A DNA stretch of 36,365 nucleotides from an uncultured Candidatus Saccharibacteria bacterium (GTDB lineage Bacteria > Patescibacteria > Saccharimonadia > Saccharimonadales > CAMLKC01): NCBI GenBank assembly GCA_946480595.1, contig CAMLKC010000003.1:1-36365 (forward strand). The letters are read 5' to 3'. Positions within the stretch are counted from its first letter, which is position 1. Every line of letters begins with the position of its first letter. The position numbers and the translations under genes were made by a program. Positions 32,195 through 36,365 of this stretch are shown here, piece after piece. Under the pieces are notes generated by a model. That model worked only from the letters and a program-made list of their open reading frames with translations, was not told the DNA's origin and did no database searches.

Positions 32195-32824
32195 GTGGCA
32201 GATAAACGGCAAGTAAGAAAAAGCATCAAGCAGCTGCAGCGCGTGAAAACGTGGCAGTTATTAATTTTGCTGTTTCTTATGTCTTTTGTGACAGCGACAT
32301 TTTTGCGCCTCGACAATATTGGCATGGACCAGCGGCGGCAGGCTGTTCTGACAGCCGACAAAGCTGGCGGAGAAGAAGGGATCTTGAGCCGTCTGTACGA
32401 CCTGCAGCGCTATTCATCGAGTCACATGAACGCCAGCACCGGGCCATTCTACCTTGAGAATGAATACCGGCGTGAGGCGCAGCGACGTGTCGATACAGCC
32501 AAAACCTACGTTAATCCCAACGGCAATATTTATGCCAAAGCAGAAGGGGTATGCCGGCCACAATTTACCGTATGGTCCGAGGCATACGTGCAGTGTTTCG
32601 CCGATCAGTTGGCCAAATACCCACCCTCCAGCAACCCTGCCGAAAACGTGAAACTTCCAGATGTAAACCTCTACCGTTATAGCTACGAATCGCCATTATG
32701 GGCGCCAGGGTTTTCTGGATGGTCGGCTGTAGTGACCGTTGCGATCGCTCTTATGATTGCTGTCCGGCTGGTGAGCTTAGGGGTGCTCCAATTGCTATTA
32801 AAACGGCACTACAGGGGTATTTAA
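32195..32824 (+). CDS. two-helix membrane protein, unknown function
   Basis: A 209-residue protein, GTG start with AGGTGGGG upstream. It has a basic N-terminus, one membrane helix (about 20-40), an external region of about 130 residues with two Cys (GVCRPQFTVWSEAYVQCF), and a second helix near the C-terminus (about 178-200). No family is recognised. The two Cys could form a disulfide outside the membrane. Confidence 0.65.
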   Translation: MADKRQVRKSIKQLQRVKTWQLLILLFLMSFVTATFLRLDNIGMDQRRQAVLTADKAGGEEGILSRLYDLQRYSSSHMNASTGPFYLENEYRREAQRRVDTAKTYVNPNGNIYAKAEGVCRPQFTVWSEAYVQCFADQLAKYPPSSNPAENVKLPDVNLYRYSYESPLWAPGFSGWSAVVTVAIALMIAVRLVSLGVLQLLLKRHYRGI

Positions 32825-32827
32825 CTG

Positions 32828-32856
32828 TTGACATCGCTTTGCCCAAACGGTACGCT
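32828..32856 (+). promoter_or_regulatory. promoter of the 32892 small gene
   Basis: TTGACA (32828-32833), a 17-base spacer and TACGCT (32851-32856). AAAGGAGG (32873-32880) follows, the strongest SD in the window. Confidence 0.65.
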
Positions 32857-32891
32857 ATCAGAGTAAGACGCTAAAGGAGGTATAAGAACTT

Positions 32892-33098
32892 ATGGCTTAC
32901 AAGCACACAAACTCGAAGGGTGTTACCTACTACCTACACAAAACCAACGTAACACTTCGTGGTGGCAAGCCGCAGACGATCTTCTTCTTCGCAAAGGTAG
33001 AGAAGAATGCAAAGGGTGAACCAACCGATCTTCCAGAAGACCGCGTTGTCAAAGAAAACCCACGCAACGGTTTCTTGACTGTTAGCAAGAAAAAATAA
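32892..33098 (+). CDS. small basic conserved-type protein (68 aa)
   Basis: Opens MAYKHTNSKGVTYYLHKTNV and continues with LRGGKPQTIFFFAKV, an acidic-Pro segment, and a Lys-rich end. This is a sequence type I associate with short hypothetical proteins of Saccharibacteria and other CPR. It is rich in Lys, Thr and aromatic residues, resembling a small nucleic-acid-binding or ribosome-associated protein; that is inference. A consensus -35 and a full AAAGGAGG SD suggest high expression. Confidence 0.75.
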   Translation: MAYKHTNSKGVTYYLHKTNVTLRGGKPQTIFFFAKVEKNAKGEPTDLPEDRVVKENPRNGFLTVSKKK

Positions 33099-33103
33099 GC
33101 TTG

Positions 33104-33201
33104 AAACATAAGCACGTTTGGTGATACAGTAGTATCAAACAAACAGGTGCTAAAAATGCCCTCTATGGCGCATCTGTTGATGCCCGGCGAGGGCTTTTTT
33201 T
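33104..33201 (+). ncRNA. candidate structured small RNA or 3' UTR with terminator
   Basis: Starts with the shared 12-mer AAACATAAGCAC (33104-33115). AGCAC (33111-33115) can pair with GTGCT (33147-33151), enclosing GATAC (33123-33127)/GTATC (33132-33136) with flanking GTTT/AAAC pairs. A terminator-type hairpin follows: GCCCTC (33158-33163) with GAGGGC (33189-33194), an inner CATC/GATG stem, then seven T. No SD or ORF. A weak TTGACT (33075-33080) could serve as -35, so it may instead be the 3' end of the upstream mRNA. Confidence 0.45.
33158..33201 (+). terminator. intrinsic terminator, 6-bp base plus inner stem
   Basis: GCCCTC/GAGGGC, an inner GGCGCATC/GATGCCC stem with one bulge, and T7 (33195-33201). 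Confidence 0.8.
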
Positions 33202-33221
33202 GACCCCATAAAAAGGAAGCA

Positions 33222-33244
33222 CCCCGGTCGTCGGACGACCGGGG
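33222..33244. terminator. GC-rich inverted repeat downstream of the BI-1 gene
   Basis: An 11-base perfect inverted repeat (33222-33232 with 33234-33244) lies past the end of the BI-1 gene and carries no T-run. Such stems are common terminators in high-GC actinobacteria. It marks the left end of the GC-rich block. Confidence 0.55.
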
Positions 33245-33280
33245 CACCTGCCCATGGTGCGGCCGCGAAGGCCGCCCCCG

Positions 33281-33988
33281 TCAGCTCCGGGAGGAGCTGT
33301 TCTGCTGTCCGGTGAGGGCCAGCAGACGGATGAAGATGTTGAACCAGTCCAGGTAGACGGCCAGGGCGCTGTCGACGGCGTTGTCGAACGTCCGCGGGAG
33401 TCGCATCGCCCGGTTCCAGTCGTAGACGACCATCCCCGAGAAGATCACGACGCCCACCCAGTCGAGCACGGTCAGGGCACCGCCGACGTTGAAGCCGAGG
33501 AAGCCCGCGACCGGCACGATGAAGTAGCCGACCAGCAGGAGCAGCATCGCGGCGAGGAGCCACGAGCCGAGACCCTGGAGGTTGTCCGGGATGACCGCGC
33601 CGACGACGCCGAGCACGGCGACGATGATGGTCGTGATGAAGAACACCTTGACCACGCTCGCCGTGGTGTACTGGGCGATCACCGGTCCGAGCATGAGCCC
33701 GAACGGGACGGCGACCATCGCGTAGCCGAGCAGGGAGATCGCGGGGTTGTCGCTCTTGGTCGCGATGACGACGCCGAGGATGGCGACGATGACGATCGGG
33801 AGCATGAAGCCCGCGAGGGCCCAGCCGGACTGGAACGTGAGGTTGTGGGTGATCTGCGCCGCGCCGAGGCTGGCGAAGATCCCGAGGAACGTGAGCGCTG
33901 ACACCGCGAAGGCGTACAGGTTCTTCGACATGGGGTTGGCGGCCGGACGGGAGTCGCGGCGGTCCCAGATCGTTGACGAGAAGCCCAT
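33281..33988 (-). CDS. Bax inhibitor-1 (YccA/BI-1) family membrane protein, GC-rich, probably acquired
   Basis: A 235-residue protein starting at ATG 33988, with AAGGAG correctly spaced upstream. It has about seven membrane helices, beginning LYAFAVSALTFLGIFASL; the family features DNPAISLLGYAMVAVPFGLML and a final helix with acidic residues (VLDWVGVVIFSGMVVYDW; YLDWFNIF) are present. The family are membrane ion/Ca2+-leak or protease-modulating proteins (BI-1, YccA, YetJ). Its codons are almost all G/C-ending, unlike every neighbour, and the GC-rich block stops sharply on both sides (about 33202-33222 and 34012-34020). Origin in a high-GC actinobacterium is likely. Confidence 0.9.
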   Translation of the reverse strand: MGFSSTIWDRRDSRPAANPMSKNLYAFAVSALTFLGIFASLGAAQITHNLTFQSGWALAGFMLPIVIVAILGVVIATKSDNPAISLLGYAMVAVPFGLMLGPVIAQYTTASVVKVFFITTIIVAVLGVVGAVIPDNLQGLGSWLLAAMLLLLVGYFIVPVAGFLGFNVGGALTVLDWVGVVIFSGMVVYDWNRAMRLPRTFDNAVDSALAVYLDWFNIFIRLLALTGQQNSSSRS

Positions 33989-34041
33989 GGGCTCGTCTCT
34001 CCTTCTTCCGTGGGGTAAAACCAATGAAACAGGTCAGAAAT

Positions 34042-34070
34042 ATTATAGCAACTTTAATTTAAAATGTCAA
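34042..34070 (-). promoter_or_regulatory. perfect-consensus sigma70 promoter for the BI-1 gene
   Basis: On the minus strand: TTGACA (34065-34070), exactly 17 bases, TATAAT (34042-34047), with TGC just before the -10 (extended -10). It lies in AT-rich sequence outside the GC-rich block. The leader is about 47 bases and ends in the SD. Confidence 0.8.
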
Positions 34071-34110
34071 TAGCCGTAGACTGATAATTGCTAAAGTGTA
34101 ATGTTTATGC

Positions 34111-34116
34111 TATAAT
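34111..34116 (+). promoter_or_regulatory. leaderless promoter of the 34124 gene
   Basis: TTGCTA (34088-34093), a 17-base spacer, TATAAT (34111-34116) with TGC before it, and ATG 34124 seven bases on. Divergent from the BI-1 promoter. Confidence 0.65.
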
Positions 34117-34123
34117 TATAAAT

Positions 34124-34507
34124 ATGAGTGAATATGCTTCTGTATCTCCAAAAAGAGAGAAAATAGTCAATCTCGCCCCAGATGAAGCATCCGGCGCATT
34201 GTTTACGATTGAAGATGCGCCAATAATTCCGGATAAAACGGAACTGGGAGAGCATACAGATAGCCCTGTCGAGGCATTAGAAAGAGAAAGAGCTGCGTAC
34301 GAACAAGTTCTTCGTGGCCTGGGGAGAAGCGAGGAGCGTATACGTTATTTGACTGGACGTCAATTTGGCCCTCGTATTGCGCGCCTGGCGATAAGTCACG
34401 ATGTGACGAGCTTACTGCCACCCAAGCCTCGAGAAGCTTATGTGGAAGCGCCGCCTGTGTATAGGGACGCCCGTTCCGCTGCAGCGAATGACCGACTTGA
34501 CGATTAA
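34124..34507 (+). CDS. hypothetical cytoplasmic protein
   Basis: A 127-residue protein; ATG 34124 is chosen because the upstream in-frame ATG 34088 lies before the -10 box. Mostly charged; a helical centre (ERERAAYEQVLRGLGRSEER, about residues 55-75) is followed by a Pro-rich, disordered tail. No signal, membrane segment or family recognised. A strong terminator follows. Confidence 0.55.
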   Translation: MSEYASVSPKREKIVNLAPDEASGALFTIEDAPIIPDKTELGEHTDSPVEALERERAAYEQVLRGLGRSEERIRYLTGRQFGPRIARLAISHDVTSLLPPKPREAYVEAPPVYRDARSAAANDRLDD

Positions 34508-34512
34508 AACAT

Positions 34513-34544
34513 AAAAATATGCAGACAAACATCTGCATATTTTT
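34513..34544. terminator. bidirectional intrinsic terminator
   Basis: AAAAATATGCAGA (34513-34525), a 6-base loop, TCTGCATATTTTT (34532-34544). Serves the 34124 gene and the minus-strand tRNA. Confidence 0.88.
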
Positions 34545-34556
34545 GGTAGTCGACTT

Positions 34557-34632
34557 TGGTGGGGGCGGTTGGAATCGAACCAACTACCAAGTGGTTATGA
34601 GCCGCCTGCTCTAACCGATGAGCTACGCCCCC
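34557..34632 (-). tRNA. tRNA with CAU anticodon (Ile2 more likely than elongator Met)
   Basis: A 76-base cloverleaf: acceptor GGGGGCG/CGCCCCC, D arm GCTC...GAGC, anticodon loop CTCATAA, T arm GTTGG/CCAAC, discriminator A and encoded CCA. The segment AGAGCAGGCGGCTCATAACC is close to bacterial tRNA-Ile2 (CAU, lysidine-modified) rather than tRNA-Met. The anticodon stem GGCGG/CCACT has a C-A mismatch at 29-41 and a G-U at 27-43. Confidence 0.9.
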
Positions 34633-34669
34633 AACTTCGGTTATTATAGCGTATTGTCATCTGTTAGGC

Positions 34670-34675
34670 TATACT
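34670..34675 (+). promoter_or_regulatory. -10 region of the FtsB-like gene
   Basis: TATACT, with an overlapping TACTAT, lies 8-10 bases before ATG 34686; no SD. The tRNA and this gene are divergent. Confidence 0.45.
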
Positions 34676-34685
34676 ATAAAAAAGC

Positions 34686-35126
34686 ATGAAAAACATAAAC
34701 ATACGCAAATGGTACTATCATATCCGGCATCGTTACGTGACGATGAACAATATTGTCATTGCCGTTGCGTTTGTGATTGGCGCTAGCTGGACATGGGGCT
34801 CGATCGGTATGATGCAGCGCAATTACGCCTTGCAAAAAGAGGTCGACACCAAAAAACGTGAACAGCAGCTGGCCGATCTTGAGGTCCAAACGCTGGCTTA
34901 TCAGCAAAACTACTACCGCAGCAGCGAATACCAGGATCTTGCGATGCGGGAACGCCTAGGCGTGGCTGACGCAGGCGAAAAAGCACTTATTCTGCCGCCT
35001 AATACTCAGGCTGCAAAAGACGCAGACAAGGCGATGAGCAAGAAGAGAACGACCACCACCGTGCCCGAGGGTAACTTTCAACAGTGGGCGAACTTTTTAT
35101 TCGGCGCTCACCACGACGAATCGTAA
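34686..35126 (+). CDS. septum formation initiator (FtsB/DivIC-like)
   Basis: A 146-residue protein. A basic cytoplasmic N-terminus precedes one membrane helix (about 22-40), a coiled coil (about 45-75; ALQKEVDTKKREQQLADLE), and the family C-terminal box YRSSEYQDLAMRERLGVADAGE. FtsB/DivIC stabilises the FtsL-FtsQ divisome complex. The C-terminal extension (about 100-146), with Lys/Thr-rich and aromatic ends, is longer than in most family members. Confidence 0.88.
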   Translation: MKNINIRKWYYHIRHRYVTMNNIVIAVAFVIGASWTWGSIGMMQRNYALQKEVDTKKREQQLADLEVQTLAYQQNYYRSSEYQDLAMRERLGVADAGEKALILPPNTQAAKDADKAMSKKRTTTTVPEGNFQQWANFLFGAHHDES

Positions 35127-35131
35127 CAAAG

Positions 35132-35161
35132 AAAAATACTCATCAAACGATGAGTATTTTT
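35132..35161. terminator. bidirectional intrinsic terminator
   Basis: AAAAATACTCAT (35132-35143), CAAACG loop, ATGAGTATTTTT (35150-35161), between the FtsB-like gene and the initiator tRNA. Confidence 0.88.
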
Positions 35162-35163
35162 CA

Positions 35164-35241
35164 TGGTAGCGGGGGCAGGATTCGAACCTGCGACCTCTTG
35201 GTTATGAGCCAAGCGAGCTGACCGGGCTGCTCTACCCCGCG
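35164..35241 (-). tRNA. initiator tRNA-fMet (CAU)
   Basis: A 78-base gene with encoded CCA. Overall it is very close to bacterial initiator tRNA (CGCGGGG start, GAGCAGCC D arm, GGCTCATAACC anticodon loop region). Base 1 is C and base 72 is U, so the 1:72 pair is unpaired, as required for formylation. The anticodon stem CTTGG/CCAAG has only two of the three G-C pairs usual in initiators (a U-A at 29-41). Confidence 0.9.
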
Positions 35242-35294
35242 ATATCTTGTCTAATAGTACCAGATGTCTTGGGGTATTGCAAGCCTCGCGGCCC

Positions 35295-36318
35295 CTAGTG
35301 GAGTTTGGCAGCGGCGACGCGGACGGCTTCGCTCCAGCTGAGGAAGGCGTGCGGCGTCGCAGCAACTTGGGCGGCGGTCAGCTGGTACTTGATAGCCAGG
35401 GTGATTTCATGGACGATCTCAGAGGCGTGCGGTGCCACGACGGTTCCTCCGAGCACAACACCCTTTTTATCAGTAATAAGCTTCACGAAACCGTCACGAA
35501 AGTCACTGGTATTGCTGCGTGCGATGATATTCAGCGGAGCTACGGCTTTATTAATAGGCAGATCGCGTTTGATGCAGTCGTCTTCCGAGAGCCCTACCGA
35601 GGCAATGCCGGGGAAAGTAAAGGTCAGGCGAGGAGTGGCCGTGTAGTCCGGCGAAATGCGTGACTTGGGATTAAGCAGGTTATGCGCGGATACGCGGCTT
35701 TCTAGTAAAGCGGTGTGCGTGTGGCTGCTGTGGCCCAGCACGTCGCCGGCAGCGTAAATATGCCGCGCTGAGGTTTGCAAATGGTCGTCTACCTCAATAC
35801 CTTTTGGCGTATAGGTAACGGCGGCGTTCTCAAGGCCAAGGTCTACCGACGGCACGCGGCCAGTGGCAATCAGTACGTCGTCGACATGGATTGATTTTTC
35901 AACTCCACCGCGGGTGTAAGTAACGCGCTTGCCAACGCCGTCTTTTACGACCATCAGCGTGCGGGTCTGGGTGAGGGAGGTAACGCCTTTTTGCTCTTTT
36001 AGCAGGCGCTCCATAAGGGTGCCGACTTCTTCGTCTTCTTGCGGCAGAATACGTGCGGCGATCTCAGCCAGATACACTTTGGTGCCAAAAATGGCCATCA
36101 GCTGAGCAATTTCGACGCCAATAGTACCGGCACCAATAATATACAGGCTTTTAGGCGGACGGATAGCCTCGAGAATAGTACGCGGCGTCAGGTAGGCGAT
36201 GTCTTCAAGGCCCTGAATATTCGGTGCGACCCAGTGCGAGCCAGTTGCGATCAGGAACTTTTCAGCCGAAAGGTGACGTCGGGCGACGCTGATTTCGTTT
36301 GGCGAAAGAAAATGCGCG
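35295..36318 (-). CDS. dihydrolipoamide dehydrogenase/MerA-like FAD-NAD(P) oxidoreductase, 5' partial
   Basis: The frame is open from the contig end, so about 340 C-terminal residues are present and the FAD-binding N-terminus with its redox Cys pair is lost. Visible: KFLIATGSHWVAPNI (FAD domain motif), then YIIGAGTIGVEIAQLMAIFG (NAD(P)-binding GxGxxG), IYAAGDVLG (second FAD motif) and the C-terminal dimerisation domain. The catalytic His-Glu region reads ATPHAFLSWSEAV where lipoamide dehydrogenases have HAHPTLSE, so it may belong to a MerA-like or uncharacterised branch. No pyruvate dehydrogenase gene is nearby in this window. Confidence 0.88.
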
Positions 36319-36365
36319 AGATCGGAAGAGCGTCGTGTAGGGAAAGAGTGTAGATCTCGGTGGTC
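36319..36365 (+). other. Illumina adapter read-through (sequencing artefact)
   Basis: From AGATCGGAAGAGCGTCGTGT (36319-36338) to the last base, the sequence matches the reverse complement of the TruSeq universal adapter. Any translation across it, such as the EIGRASCRERV tail, is artefactual. Confidence 0.97.

Noticed and set aside
33150..33901. Long ORFs on both strands overlapping the BI-1 gene
   Set aside because: They are Arg/Pro/Asp/Glu-rich shadow frames of GC-rich coding DNA, where stop codons are rare. The BI-1 frame has membrane helices, an SD and family features.
33190..34030. Chimeric assembly as the explanation of the GC-rich block
   Set aside because: Not excluded, but the block is internal, contains one complete gene, and both flanks continue in the same AT content with intact regulatory elements. 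Two independent misjoins would be needed.
36039..36353. Plus-strand ORF at the contig end
   Set aside because: Antisense to the flavoprotein, and its last residues are translated adapter.
1..36365. UGA recoded as glycine (SR1/Gracilibacteria code)
   Set aside because: TGA ends msrA and the MBL gene exactly at overlapping ATGA junctions, and real proteins run full length without in-frame TGA.
1..36365. CRISPR arrays, insertion sequences, integrons, rRNA genes
   Set aside because: No regularly spaced direct repeats, transposase or integrase motifs, or rRNA signatures were seen on either strand.

Overview
The window looks like a contig end from a member of the Patescibacteria/CPR, most likely Candidatus Saccharibacteria (TM7). 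Support comes from the gene set: small, tightly packed genes, several lineage-type small proteins with no recognisable family, a UvrA-like short ABC protein, non-transporter surface proteins in place of metabolic operons, and standard use of TGA as a stop, which argues against the Gracilibacteria/SR1 code. This placement is inferred from protein character only; no rRNA gene is present. Layout, left to right. 1-4.7 kb: the 3' part of a UvrA-like ATPase gene, an SGNH hydrolase, and a convergent subtilisin-type exported protease with an internal 39-residue duplication. 4.8-13.7 kb: a surface-protein region, all on the + strand. It holds two paralogous secreted beta-rich proteins flanking a DUF916/WxL-interacting-like membrane-anchored protein and an Ig-like anchored protein. 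A second set follows: a small anchor-like protein, a tail-fibre-like protein and a 1609-residue Kelch/jelly-roll protein without a signal peptide. 13.7-21 kb: two CorA-type Mg2+ channels, a CorC/CNNM-like CBS protein, a TylF-like methyltransferase, an AbrB-type regulator with a 14-TM DHA2 exporter, and a membrane-anchored DsbA-like thiol oxidoreductase. 21-33 kb: housekeeping and repair genes. These are aspS with a structured leader, a pseudopilin-like protein, a DUF948-like/YtxH pair, an msrA-MBL-alkA overlapping operon, a MutY-like glycosylase, mscS, trmB, a MazG-like protein, murC, an MFS permease and small membrane proteins. 33-36.4 kb: a very GC-rich Bax-inhibitor-1 gene foreign to its surroundings, two CAU-anticodon tRNAs, an FtsB/DivIC-like protein, and a dihydrolipoamide-dehydrogenase/MerA-like flavoprotein cut by the contig end. 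The last 47 bases (36319-36365) are Illumina adapter sequence, not genome. Two themes recur. First, many genes lack a Shine-Dalgarno sequence and instead carry a -10 box (TATAMT-like) only 6-8 bases before the start codon, so leaderless mRNAs are probably common. Second, the window is rich in surface and exported proteins (protease, adhesin-like proteins, oxidative folding by DsbA, Ig and Kelch modules), which fits an epibiont that lives attached to another cell. The GC-rich BI-1 gene has its own SD and a GC-rich inverted repeat downstream, but is preceded by a perfect-consensus sigma70 promoter lying in the AT-rich flank. It is the clearest sign of recent horizontal transfer, plausibly from an actinobacterial host.
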